From Anaeromyxobacter oryzae (GTDB lineage: Bacteria; Myxococcota; Myxococcia; Myxococcales; Anaeromyxobacteraceae), in contig NZ_AP025591.1 in NCBI RefSeq assembly GCF_023169945.1, positions 6,370,501-6,434,500 of the forward strand: a DNA stretch of 64,000 bases. The letters run 5' to 3'. The notes beneath the pieces were generated by a model that was given only the letters and a program-made list of their open reading frames with translations, made no database searches and had not been told where the DNA came from. Both the position numbers and the translations under genes were made by a program. Shown one piece after another: positions 40,499 through 49,025 of the stretch. How positions within the stretch are numbered: position 1 is the stretch's first letter; each line of letters begins with the position of its first letter.

Positions 40499-41041
40499 TC
40501 ACTCGCGCTGGTAGATCGAGATTCCCGTGCCGCCGTAGGTGCGGCGGTCGACGAGCGCGAGCGACCCCAGCCGGTCGGGCGGCGGCCGCCGGGCGTCGTG
40601 CTCGGCGACCGCCCGCGCGCCGGGCGCCAGCAGCGGTCCGAGCGCCGCGAGCGCGGTCTCCGGCCCCTCCGCGTAGGGCGGATCGACGAACGCGAGGGCG
40701 AACCGGCCCCGCGCGAGCCGCCCGAGCGCCTCCGGGACCCGCCCGAGCACGACCTCGACGCGCTCGCCGAACCCGCACGCCTCCGCGTTCCGGGCGACGA
40801 TCCCGGCGGCGCGGCGGTCGGCCTCGACGCACACCGCACGCGCGCAGCCGCGCGAGAGCGCCTCGAGGGCCAGCGCACCCGTCCCGGCGTAGAGGTCGAG
40901 GACGTCGCCGCCCTCGAAGAACTGCCCGAGCACGTTGAACACCGCGCCCCGGACCTTGTCGCTCGTGGGCCGGGTGGCGACGCCCGGGGGGACGGCGAGG
41001 TGCCGGCCGCGCGCCGTGCCAGCGATGATGCGCGTCGTCAT
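40499..41041 (-). CDS. rsmD: 16S rRNA guanine-N2-methyltransferase RsmD
   Basis: 180 aa. MTTRIIAGTARGRHLAVPPG and ATRPTSDKVRGAVFNVLG at the N-terminus, SAM-binding DVLDLYAGTGALALEALSRG, and the catalytic DPPYAEGP are all RsmD signatures. It methylates G966 (E. coli numbering) of 16S rRNA. ATG overlaps the stop of the upstream gene (ATGA), so the barrel-protein gene, rsmD and coaD are one transcript. Confidence 0.95.
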   Translation of the reverse strand: MTTRIIAGTARGRHLAVPPGVATRPTSDKVRGAVFNVLGQFFEGGDVLDLYAGTGALALEALSRGCARAVCVEADRRAAGIVARNAEACGFGERVEVVLGRVPEALGRLARGRFALAFVDPPYAEGPETALAALGPLLAPGARAVAEHDARRPPPDRLGSLALVDRRTYGGTGISIYQRE

Positions 41042-42027
41042 CGATCCTCGAGCTGGCGCTCCAGCACCCGCGACAGCTGAAGGGCGCTGCCGGGCGCGCC
41101 GAGCGCCTCGAGGAACTGCATCACCTCGAGGTACGCGCGCGCCTCGAGGCGATCGGCGCCCTCGTCCGACAGCTCGCGCGCGGCTTGCTCCAGCCGGTTC
41201 GCCCGCGACTCGTCCTCGCCCTCGTCGGCGACGATGAGGTCCCAGGGGATGACGCCGATCGCGCTCGCCGCGGCGAGGCCGCCGTCGTCGCACGCCTTCA
41301 CGGGCGAGCCCTCCAGGAGCCGGAGCAGGTCGGGCGTGGCCGGGCCGCGCCGCATGACCGGTACGCCGGAGAGCGCGCCGCAGACGCGGGCCAGGGCGGC
41401 GACCTGGAGGCGCGCCTCGTCGGGGCTCGCCGGCGCCGGGCAGCGCACGCTCGCGACGTCCGGCGTCGCGCCGCGCCGGGACAGCTCCTCCAGCAGCGCG
41501 GCGGCGCGCGCCTGCGCCCCGTCCTCGAGCGGGAGGACGCAGTCGACGCAGATGCCGCGCTCGAAGGCGGCGGCGGCGACCTCCGCGACGACGCGGGCCC
41601 GGTCGAGCCGCTCCACCGCCACGACGTCGATGGCGAGGTGCGTCACGCCCGCGTCGACGAGCCGCCACGCCTCGTGGAGCGCGCGCTCGACCTGCGTCGC
41701 GCCGTCGCCGTCCACCTTCACCTCCGCCGAGAGGAAGATCGGCAGCCCGGCGGCGAGCTCGTCCGCCGTCCGCGTCACCGCGTCGAACCAGGGCTCCGGG
41801 AGCACGCCGGGCGGGAGCGCGAGGCCGAGCGCGGACCGGTGCTCCTTCGCGGCCACGAGCGCCGCCCGGGCGACGCCGGCGATCGGGGCCCGGACCACCG
41901 GCAGGACGATGCCGAGGGCGGAGGCGGGGCCGAGCAGATCCCGGAGCGACAGCGGGCACGCGTCGCTTCGCGGCGCGAGCCGCTCGACGACGCTCGCCGG
42001 CCGGAAGGCGAGGATCCGCGAGACCAC
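41038..42027 (-). CDS. Hypothetical TIM-barrel-like protein
   Basis: 329 aa from GTG 42027, 6 nt after a TATACC box. Alternating strand-helix units (GIVLPVVRAPIAGVARAAL, LPIFLSAEVKVDGDGATQVERALHEAWRLVDAGVTHLAIDV, ERGICVDCVLPLEDG) suggest a barrel like the non-catalytic or class II aldolase families, but I see no metal-binding His pair, so catalysis is uncertain. The last ~50 residues are helical. It leads an operon with rsmD and coaD; functional link unclear. Confidence 0.65.
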   Translation of the reverse strand: MVSRILAFRPASVVERLAPRSDACPLSLRDLLGPASALGIVLPVVRAPIAGVARAALVAAKEHRSALGLALPPGVLPEPWFDAVTRTADELAAGLPIFLSAEVKVDGDGATQVERALHEAWRLVDAGVTHLAIDVVAVERLDRARVVAEVAAAAFERGICVDCVLPLEDGAQARAAALLEELSRRGATPDVASVRCPAPASPDEARLQVAALARVCGALSGVPVMRRGPATPDLLRLLEGSPVKACDDGGLAAASAIGVIPWDLIVADEGEDESRANRLEQAARELSDEGADRLEARAYLEVMQFLEALGAPGSALQLSRVLERQLEDR

Positions 42028-42033
42028 GGCACG

Positions 42034-42042
42034 GGTATAGCA
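42034..42042 (-). promoter_or_regulatory. Extended -10 element of the barrel-rsmD-coaD operon
   Basis: TGC-TATACC on the minus strand, 6 nt before GTG 42027; leaderless pattern. Confidence 0.45.
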
Positions 42043-42068
42043 CGGGTGCCCCGGCGCGGGCGGGACGC

Positions 42069-43082
42069 TCAGTGCTGGTAGTCGTGCACGTGCGCGTAGT
42101 CGGCCGACTCGATCTGCAGCGTCGTGTGGTCGATGCCGAAGCGCCGGCGCAACTCGAGCTTCACGGCGTTCAGGATGTCGTCGTTCCTGCCCATCGCGTC
42201 GGTGTGGACCACGAGGTGCGCCGAGAGCGCATAGAGGCCGCTGGAGATCGTCCAGATGTGGAGGTCGTGCACCGCGATGACGCCGGCGCAGCACTCCATC
42301 TCCTTGCAGACGCAGCCGACGTCGAGGTGCTTCGGCACGCTCTCCATGAGGATGTCGGTGATCTCCAGGATCAGGCGGAGCGCGCCCCAGAGGATGAGCC
42401 CGGCGATCGCGACCGACAGCACCGGGTCGAGCCACTCGAGGCCGGGGCGGAGCGCCATCGCGCCGGCGCCGAGGAGGATCGCGACCGAGGAGACCGTGTC
42501 CGCCACGACGTGGAGGAACGCCGACCGGGCGTTGAGCGAGTGCTCGCCGTGCAGGAACCAGAGGATCGAGACGTTCGCGACGAGGCCGATGGCGGCGATG
42601 ATCGCCATGAGGCCGAGCTTGATCGGCTCGTGCGGCGTCCGGAGCCGGTCCACCGCCTCCCACGCGATCCAGATCGACAGGACGAGCAGCGCGCCCACGT
42701 TGAGCTGCGCCCCGAGCACCTCCGCCCGGCGGTAGCCGAAGGTCCGTTTGTCGTCGGCCGGCCGCGCCGCGAGCCAGGCCGCCACGAGGGCGAGACCGAG
42801 CGCACCGGCGTCGGTGAGCATGTGCCCGGCGTCGGACACCAGCGCCAGCGAGCCGGAGAGCCACCCGCCGACGGCCTCCGCCACCATCACCGTCGCGGTG
42901 ACCACCAGCGAGGCGCCGAGCCGGCGCATGCTCGCCCCGGCGGCGTGCGCCCCGAGCGCGTGAGCCGACGCGTGATCGTGGTCGTGACCGTGCTCGTGGT
43001 CGTGACCGGCCGCGCCATGCGCCTCCTCGATGCCGTGTCGGTGCCGGCGAGCGCTCTCGCCGTGCGAGTGGCCGTGCGACAT
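42069..43082 (-). CDS. Cation diffusion facilitator (zinc/cobalt exporter)
   Basis: 337 aa. A His-rich N-terminus (MSHGHSHGESARRHRHG and HDHEHGHDHDH) suited to bind zinc, six transmembrane helices, and the CDF metal sites HMLTDAGAL (HxxxD) and HVVADTVSS (HxxxD) in helices 2 and 5. The C-terminal cytosolic domain has HDLHIWTISSGLYALSAHLVVH. It exports divalent metals (most likely Zn2+) in exchange for protons. GGAGG lies upstream of the ATG. It is divergent from the hydrolase with -10 boxes that overlap on opposite strands. Confidence 0.95.
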   Translation of the reverse strand: MSHGHSHGESARRHRHGIEEAHGAAGHDHEHGHDHDHASAHALGAHAAGASMRRLGASLVVTATVMVAEAVGGWLSGSLALVSDAGHMLTDAGALGLALVAAWLAARPADDKRTFGYRRAEVLGAQLNVGALLVLSIWIAWEAVDRLRTPHEPIKLGLMAIIAAIGLVANVSILWFLHGEHSLNARSAFLHVVADTVSSVAILLGAGAMALRPGLEWLDPVLSVAIAGLILWGALRLILEITDILMESVPKHLDVGCVCKEMECCAGVIAVHDLHIWTISSGLYALSAHLVVHTDAMGRNDDILNAVKLELRRRFGIDHTTLQIESADYAHVHDYQH

Positions 43083-43106
43083 TCCGCTTGAACCTCCGTC
43101 TCGCGA

Positions 43107-43112
43107 TAGTCT
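43107..43112. promoter_or_regulatory. Overlapping divergent -10 boxes
   Basis: TAGTCT on the plus strand (5 nt before ATG 43118) is TAGACT on the minus strand, pointing to the CDF gene. Two polymerases could not use both at once. Confidence 0.35.
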
Positions 43113-43117
43113 ACGCC

Positions 43118-44122
43118 ATGCACCTCGCGGCCGACACCGGGGGCGGAGCGGGCGGCGCCCGCCCGGCCGCGGCCCCGCCAGGGGCCGGGAGACGGATGGA
43201 CCTCGAACACCACCAGACGCAGGCGCCGGACGGGACCCGGATCCACTGGACGAGCCTCGGCGAAGGGAACCCGGCCGTCGTGCTGCTCGACGGGATCGGC
43301 TGCGCCGGGTACGTGTGGCGCCACCTCGAGCCGGCGCTCGCCGCCGGGCACCGCGTGCTCCACCCGCAGTACCGCGGCCACGGCCGCTCGGACGCGCCCC
43401 GCGATCCGGAGCGCGTCGGGCTCGATGACCTCGTGGCGGACCTCCTCGCCGTGCTCGACGACGCCGGCGAGCGCCAGGTCGTCCTCGTCGGCCACTCGAT
43501 GGGCGTGCAGGTCGCGCTGGAGACGCATCGCCTCGCGCCGCGCAGGGTCCGGGGCCTCGTCCTCCTCTGCGGCGCGCCCGGGCACCCCATCGACACGTTC
43601 CACGACTCGCCGGCGCTCAAGATCGCCTTCCCGTTCGCACGGGCGCTCGTGGAGCGCTGGCCCGACGCGGCACGGACCGCGTTCCGCGCCGTCGTCTCGA
43701 CGGAGCTCGCGATGCAGTACGCGCTCGCGTTCGAGGTGGACCGCAGCCGCGTCGATCGCGCCGATCTCGAGCGGTACTTCGCGGATCTCGCCGCCGTGGA
43801 TCCCACCCTGTTCGTGCGGATGCTCGCGTCCGCCGCCGCGCACGACACCACCGACCACCTGCCCGCGGTGGACGTCCCGGCGCTCGTGATCGCGGGCGAG
43901 CGGGACTCCTTCACGCCGGTCCGGCTCTCGGTGCGCATGCACGAGGCGATCCCCGGGAGCGAGCTGCTCGTCGTCCCCGGCGGCACGCACGTGGCGCCGC
44001 TCGAGGCCCCGGCGCTCGTCGCCGACCGCGTCCTCCCTTTCCTCGACGGCCCCGTCGCCGCTCGTCGCCGCGCCGCCCGCCCGCGCGCCCGCCGCCGGAC
44101 CCCGCGCCGCCCCCAGAGGTGA
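43118..44122 (+). CDS. Alpha/beta hydrolase
   Basis: 334 aa from ATG 43118, supported by a -10 box 5 nt upstream; ATG 43196 with GGGAG ahead is the alternative and would remove a disordered 26-residue lead. Core: VVLLDGIGCAGYVWRHL, nucleophile elbow VGHSMGVQVAL, acid in IAGERDSFTP, His in VPGGTHVAPLEAP. This is a Ser-Asp-His serine hydrolase; substrate unknown. Basic tail (RRRAARPRARRRTPRR). The downstream peptidase gene starts 4 nt after the stop, so they are co-transcribed. Confidence 0.85.
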   Translation: MHLAADTGGGAGGARPAAAPPGAGRRMDLEHHQTQAPDGTRIHWTSLGEGNPAVVLLDGIGCAGYVWRHLEPALAAGHRVLHPQYRGHGRSDAPRDPERVGLDDLVADLLAVLDDAGERQVVLVGHSMGVQVALETHRLAPRRVRGLVLLCGAPGHPIDTFHDSPALKIAFPFARALVERWPDAARTAFRAVVSTELAMQYALAFEVDRSRVDRADLERYFADLAAVDPTLFVRMLASAAAHDTTDHLPAVDVPALVIAGERDSFTPVRLSVRMHEAIPGSELLVVPGGTHVAPLEAPALVADRVLPFLDGPVAARRRAARPRARRRTPRRPQR

Positions 44123-44125
44123 TCC

Positions 44126-47029
44126 CTGCGCACCCCCGTCGCCCTCGCGGCCGCCCTCGCGGCGGCCGCGCTACTCCCCGCCCGTACCGCCGCCCAGCTG
44201 TACGACCCGGCGTACCGCTTCCGCACGATCGAGACGGAGCACTTCCGCGTCCACTTCCACCAGGGCGAGGAGCCGCTCGCGCAGGAGGTGGCCCGCGCCG
44301 CCGAGCGCGCGCACGCCGTCCTCTCCCCCCTCCTCGGCCACGCGCCCGCCGCGCGGACCGAGGTCGTCCTCTCCGACGACACCGACGACGCGAACGGGTC
44401 CGCGACGCCGCTGCCCTACGACACCATCCGCCTGTACGCGGTCCCGCCGCCGGATCTCTCCGAGCTGAACGACTACCGGGACTGGGTCTCCGCGCTCTTC
44501 TTCCACGAGTACGTCCACATCCTGCACCTCGACAACGTGGGCGGCCTGCCCGGGCTCTGGAACCGGGTCTTCGGCCGGCTGTGGTTCCCGAACGGCGTCG
44601 TCCCGGGCTGGATGATCGAGGGGCTCGCGGTGTCGCACGAGGGCGACGGCGAGCCGCCCGGCGCCGGCCGGAACGCGAGCGCACTCTTCGACATGTACGC
44701 GCGCGCGCTCGCGACGGAGCCGCCGGGATGGCCGCCGCTCGACGACGTGTCGAACCCGAGCGTCGACTGGCCGCTCGGGAGCGTCCCGTACCTCGTCGGC
44801 GGCCGGTTCATGGCGTGGATCGAGGCGCGCGCCGGTCGCGCCGCCCTCGCCGGCTACCTCGCGGACCAGGGCTCCCGGGTCTGGCCCTACGCTCCCGGGT
44901 TCGGCGCGGAGCGCTGGTTCGGGAAGGACTTCCTCGGCCTCTACGCGGAGTACCGCGCGGCGGAGGAGGCGCGGTTCACCGCGCAGCTCGCGGAGATCCG
45001 GACGCGGCCGGTGACGTCCCTCCGGCGGCTCACGACGCACGGCGGCCAGGCGGGGACCCCGCGGTGGTCGCCGGACGGCTCGTTCATCGCGTACTTTCGC
45101 CACACGCTCGACGGGCGCGGGGGCGTGTTCCGGATCGCGCCCGACGGGCGCGACCTCGGCCGCGTGGCGACCATCGACGCGAACGGCGCGCTCGCGCTCC
45201 GCTCCCCGCGCGAGGCGGTCGTGGCGGTCACCGAGGTCTGGCGCGAGCACCGCGTCTACGACGACCTCTGGCTGCTCGAGCTCCAGAGCGGTCACAGGCG
45301 GCGCCTCACCGACGGCGCCCGCGCCACCGATCCCGCCGTCGCGCCGGACGGCGCCGCGGTGGTCTACGTCGCGCGCTCGGTCGGAGGGGCGATGCACCTC
45401 GCGCGGCGCCCGCTCGCGGGCGGTCCGGAGGAGGTCCTCTTCTCGCGCCCCGGCGCGCAGCTCTACGCACCCGCGGTGTCACCGGACGGCCGCCGCGTCG
45501 TGTTCGCGATCCACGACGACGGACGCCGCGACCTCGCCCTCTGGGAGGACGGCCAGGTCCGCCGCATCACCGACGACGACGCCATCGACGCGAGCCCGGC
45601 GTGGACGCCGGACGGACGGTACGTCCTCTTCTCCTCCGATCGCGGCGGCGTGTACGACCTGTACGCGTGGGAGGCGGCCACGGGCGCCATCCGCCAGGTC
45701 ACCAACGTGGAGTCCGGCGCGTTCCAGCCGGCGGTCTCGCCGGACGGGCGCACCATCGCGTTCGTCATCTATTCGCGCGCCGGGTTCGACCTCGCGTCGA
45801 TCCCGTTCGACCCGGCGACGTGGCTCGACCCGACCCCGGCGGCGGCCCCGATCGCGATGCCCGCGCCCGAAGCGGCCCCCCCGCTCCCGACCCGACCCTA
45901 CTCGCCCTGGCGGACGGTCGCGCCGCACTGGTGGTTCCCGGTCTGGGGCTCCGACGGCGCGGGCAACATCTTCGGCGCCGCGACCGGCGGCACGGACGTG
46001 CTCGGGCGGCACGCGTGGGCGGCTCAGGCGTGGTGGAGCGCGAGCGGGCACGAGCCCGGGTACGCCGTCGCCTACGCCGGCGGCTGGTCGTGGCCGCAGC
46101 TGGACCTCTCGTCCTCGCGGATCCTCGACACCGCACCGGGCGGGACGCGAGGCCTCGAGGCGGACACGAGCTTCGCCGCAGGGCTCACGTTCACCTTCTC
46201 CCGCCTGACCTCCGACCTCGCCCTGCGCCTCGGCTGGGCCGGGACGATCTACGACGTCCTCGGCGAGTCGCGGCACGCCCCCACGTCGGACTTCCTGGGC
46301 TACGGGGACGGCTTCCTGTCCGACCTGTCGCTCGGGATCGTCTACTCGGACGCGCGCCGCTTCGTACACTCGATCTCGCCCGAGGAGGGCCGAACCGTGA
46401 GCCTCGGGCTCGCCGCGGCGGGCCCCGAGGTCGGCAGCGACTTCTCCGTGGCGCGGGCGCGCGCGGGCTGGTCCGAGTACCTCCGCGTCCCGGGGACGCG
46501 ACACGCCGTGCTCGCGCTCCACGCCGGTGGCGGCGTCGCGCAGGGCTCCATCGGCGGCCGCGCGCCGTTCGAGCTCGGCGGCGCGTCGACCGGCAATCCC
46601 CTGTCCCTCGTCCTCGGCACCGTCGCCGCCCCGTCGGATCAGCTCCGCGGCTACCCGGTGAACGACCTGCGCGGCACGGGGCTCGCGATCGCGAACGCGG
46701 AGCTCCGGTTCCCCATCGCGACGCCCGTGTGGGGTCACTCCACCTGGCCGGTGTTCCTGCGCCGGCTCCACGGGGCCGCGTTCGCCGACCTCGGCGACGC
46801 ATTCGACCTTCCGGGCGAGCTCCCGTTCGCGGGGCACGCGTTCGGCGCCGACCAGCTCAGGCTCGGCGCCGGCGCCGAGCTGCGGGCCGAGGTCGTACTC
46901 GGCTACTGGATCGTCACCGACGTCCGGCTCGGCGTCGCCCACGCGTTCGGGCGCGTCTTCGCCGGCGAGGTGAGCGACCCGACGGTCGGGAACCTCAGCG
47001 TCTACCTGACCGTCGGCCCGTCCTTCTAG
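44126..47029 (+). CDS. Exported metallopeptidase / TolB-type propeller / outer-membrane barrel protein
   Basis: 967 aa from CTG 44126. This CTG is 6 nt after GAGG in AGAGGTGAT, which overlaps the hydrolase stop, and gives a good signal peptide (RTPVALAAALAAAALLPARTAAQ); the first GTG (44288) would delete it. Domains: gluzincin peptidase with HEYVHILHLD and downstream Glu in WMIEGLAVSHE (about 50-280); five PD40/TolB-like repeats (WSPDGSFIAYF, VSPDGRRVVFAIH, WTPDGRYVLFSSD and others) about 300-600; and a beta-rich C-terminal region ending in Phe, like surface-antigen/Omp85 barrels. It is probably in the outer membrane with peptidase and propeller in the periplasm or outside. Confidence 0.85.
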   Translation: MRTPVALAAALAAAALLPARTAAQLYDPAYRFRTIETEHFRVHFHQGEEPLAQEVARAAERAHAVLSPLLGHAPAARTEVVLSDDTDDANGSATPLPYDTIRLYAVPPPDLSELNDYRDWVSALFFHEYVHILHLDNVGGLPGLWNRVFGRLWFPNGVVPGWMIEGLAVSHEGDGEPPGAGRNASALFDMYARALATEPPGWPPLDDVSNPSVDWPLGSVPYLVGGRFMAWIEARAGRAALAGYLADQGSRVWPYAPGFGAERWFGKDFLGLYAEYRAAEEARFTAQLAEIRTRPVTSLRRLTTHGGQAGTPRWSPDGSFIAYFRHTLDGRGGVFRIAPDGRDLGRVATIDANGALALRSPREAVVAVTEVWREHRVYDDLWLLELQSGHRRRLTDGARATDPAVAPDGAAVVYVARSVGGAMHLARRPLAGGPEEVLFSRPGAQLYAPAVSPDGRRVVFAIHDDGRRDLALWEDGQVRRITDDDAIDASPAWTPDGRYVLFSSDRGGVYDLYAWEAATGAIRQVTNVESGAFQPAVSPDGRTIAFVIYSRAGFDLASIPFDPATWLDPTPAAAPIAMPAPEAAPPLPTRPYSPWRTVAPHWWFPVWGSDGAGNIFGAATGGTDVLGRHAWAAQAWWSASGHEPGYAVAYAGGWSWPQLDLSSSRILDTAPGGTRGLEADTSFAAGLTFTFSRLTSDLALRLGWAGTIYDVLGESRHAPTSDFLGYGDGFLSDLSLGIVYSDARRFVHSISPEEGRTVSLGLAAAGPEVGSDFSVARARAGWSEYLRVPGTRHAVLALHAGGGVAQGSIGGRAPFELGGASTGNPLSLVLGTVAAPSDQLRGYPVNDLRGTGLAIANAELRFPIATPVWGHSTWPVFLRRLHGAAFADLGDAFDLPGELPFAGHAFGADQLRLGAGAELRAEVVLGYWIVTDVRLGVAHAFGRVFAGEVSDPTVGNLSVYLTVGPSF

Positions 47030-47034
47030 AGGCT

Positions 47035-47352
47035 CTACGCCTCGCGCGGCCTGCGGAGCGCCTGGGCGATGCGGAACGGCGCGTACAGGAGCGTCCGGGC
47101 GAGCCGGAGCGAGTCCTGGACCAGCTCGGCGAGGATCGCCGAGACCGGGACGCCGATCTCCCGGGCGCGGTGCTCGGCGGAGTCGATCTCCGCCATCCGC
47201 TCCACGGTCTCGCGCTGGGCGCGCCTGGCCCGCTGGCTCTGCGCCGCGGTGCCGCCGATGAAGCGCTTGCCGCCGGGCGCCCCGCGACGGAGGTCCGCCT
47301 CCTGCCGCGCAAGGGAGTCCTTGGCCGAACCCGGTCGATTCTTCACTGCCAT
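47035..47352 (-). CDS. Small hypothetical protein
   Basis: 105 aa. Basic N-terminal half (MAVKNRPGSAKDSLARQEADL), then helical DSAEHRAREIGVPVSAILAELVQDSLRLARTLLYAPFRIAQAL. No family recognised. A TAGGTT box (47364-47359) lies exactly 6 nt before the ATG, supporting the start and a leaderless mRNA. Convergent with the peptidase gene (5 nt). Confidence 0.6.
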   Translation of the reverse strand: MAVKNRPGSAKDSLARQEADLRRGAPGGKRFIGGTAAQSQRARRAQRETVERMAEIDSAEHRAREIGVPVSAILAELVQDSLRLARTLLYAPFRIAQALRRPREA

Positions 47353-47406
47353 GCCTGCAACCTAGGCGCGCCGCACCGCGGCGGCGACCCGCCCGCATGT
47401 CGGTGC

Positions 47407-47435
47407 TTGCGACCCGGCCCGACCGATGCTAGAAA
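47407..47435 (+). promoter_or_regulatory. Predicted tRNA-Thr promoter
   Basis: TTGCGA (47407-47412), 17-bp spacer ending TGC, TAGAAA (47430-47435). The tRNA begins 17 nt after the -10 box. Confidence 0.5.
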
Positions 47436-47452
47436 ACGCGCGCTTCGGGCTT

Positions 47453-47528
<76 letters not shown>

Positions 47529-47558
47529 AGTTTTCCTGAGTACGTTCAGGCCCTTGAA

Positions 47559-47595
47559 GGCCCGTTCGACTGACCGTCGAACGGGCCTTTTCTTC
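47559..47595 (+). terminator. Intrinsic terminator after tRNA-Thr
   Basis: GGCCCGTTCGAC-TGACC-GTCGAACGGGCC, a perfect 12-bp stem followed by TTTTCTTCT. It lies inside the left end of the island, so the element seems to have brought its own tRNA terminator. Confidence 0.85.
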
Positions 47596-47798
47596 TCCTG
47601 GTACGGCGAACACCCACGGGACACCCAGCCGCTCTGGCGCCCGTCTGCCGCCGCCTTCGTGCGACTACACAGAGCAGGCGACGATGGGAATCGAGAGGCA
47701 GCGCGTCTCGCGAATGGGGCGCGACGTGGGCGAGCAGGCGCGAGATCGTGCGACGACGCGCTCGACCCTAGTTCCCCGACGTGGTCTCGTTGCAGACG

Positions 47799-48995
47799 AT
47801 GGGACCTATCCTCGCGCTAATTGTCACGGTGTCATCATCCGGCTCGGACGCCGCCGTGCAGCAGTACCGCGGCGACGCCGCGGGCGCGCTCCGGAAAGCG
47901 CAGGCCGCGTTGGGTTCCGCGCCCCACGATCCTGTCGCTCGCTTCGCGGCGACGTGCGCCGCCATCGAGCTCGGTGACCATCGCCGTGCAGAGGGCCTGC
48001 TCGCGCCGCTGGAAGGCGTGGAACGGCCGCCGCCGCGAGCTGCGGTCCTCCGGCGGCTCATCGAGCGCCGTCGAGGGTCGTCGCAGGCGCCGTTGATGCA
48101 GGATCTCGCTCTCGCCTGGAGGGATGCGGGTCGCCCCGATCTTGCCGGCGCGGACCCCGGTGTGGCGGATGCTCCGCAGACGGCTCTTCCGGCGCTACCG
48201 ACGTCAGTTTCCCTGACTGCGGCGGAGCGTCTCCTGATCGCCCCGCCGGATGGCGCCGACGAGCAGCGGGCGCTCGCGCTGGCTTCCGCAGCGGAAGCGG
48301 ACCGCAACGCACTCGTCGCGAACCTCCAGGTGCTCGGGATGCTCGGGATGCAGACATGCCCCGCGGATCCCTCAGAGCAACGAAGGGCGGTCGCGCGCGC
48401 GGTGGAAGCTGCGGCCCGGTCCGTGCCCGGGAACGGGTTCGTCACCGTCGCGGGCTGGCTCGCCGGCTGCCCGAAGCGGCTCGACCCGGACGGCGTGGCG
48501 TTGCTTGCGAAGGCGGCGGCGAGTTCCGAGTTCCGGTACCCGCGCGAGCGCGCGTTCCGTGAGATCCAGGCGATCAGTGAGCGTGCGGATCGCGCGAACG
48601 CCCGCGTCCGTGCGATCTCGGCGTGGTTGGCGCTCGACGTACCGCTCATGCGGCTCGTCGCCTTGGCCGAGGCGATCGAAGACGCCCAGACCCGGCGCGC
48701 CGCAGGTCGCGCCATCGCGGCGATCGGGTTCCGCATGATGGACGGCGACGCCTGGCTGGAGCGTCTCCAAGGAGCAACGCTCGCGCAGAAGGGCGCCCGG
48801 CTTGCGGAGGACGAGGGCGAGACTGCTCGCGTTGGCGCCCGGGTCGAGGCGGAGCGCGCAGCATATGCAGAGTGGTCCGCCACGATTCGGTCCATGGGAA
48901 CTTGGCCGTTCGCCGCCGCGTGGCGGGAGTGGACTCCCGATGAGGTCGGCGCGGCTCGCCGCCTTCTCCGGGTCCTATCCGAGTTCGTTCGGTAG
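47799..48995 (+). CDS. Island protein, probably exported, alpha-solenoid
   Basis: 398 aa from ATG 47799; GTG 47781 is also in frame. The start MGPILALIVTVSSSGSDAA is a possible signal peptide. The rest is almost all helix: a TPR-like unit (YRGDAAGALRKAQAALGSAPHDP, AAIELGDHRRAEGLLAPLEG) and later helical hairpins (LVANLQVLGMLGMQTCPADP, RAFREIQAISERADRANARV). No catalytic motif. Codons ending in A or T are commoner than in flanking genes. It precedes the PIN-like gene in the same direction with 30 nt between, so the two may form a unit. Function unknown. Confidence 0.65.
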   Translation: MGPILALIVTVSSSGSDAAVQQYRGDAAGALRKAQAALGSAPHDPVARFAATCAAIELGDHRRAEGLLAPLEGVERPPPRAAVLRRLIERRRGSSQAPLMQDLALAWRDAGRPDLAGADPGVADAPQTALPALPTSVSLTAAERLLIAPPDGADEQRALALASAAEADRNALVANLQVLGMLGMQTCPADPSEQRRAVARAVEAAARSVPGNGFVTVAGWLAGCPKRLDPDGVALLAKAAASSEFRYPRERAFREIQAISERADRANARVRAISAWLALDVPLMRLVALAEAIEDAQTRRAAGRAIAAIGFRMMDGDAWLERLQGATLAQKGARLAEDEGETARVGARVEAERAAYAEWSATIRSMGTWPFAAAWREWTPDEVGAARRLLRVLSEFVR

Positions 48996-49025
48996 CATCA
49001 CACACCCCCTGCACCGGGGAGGACC

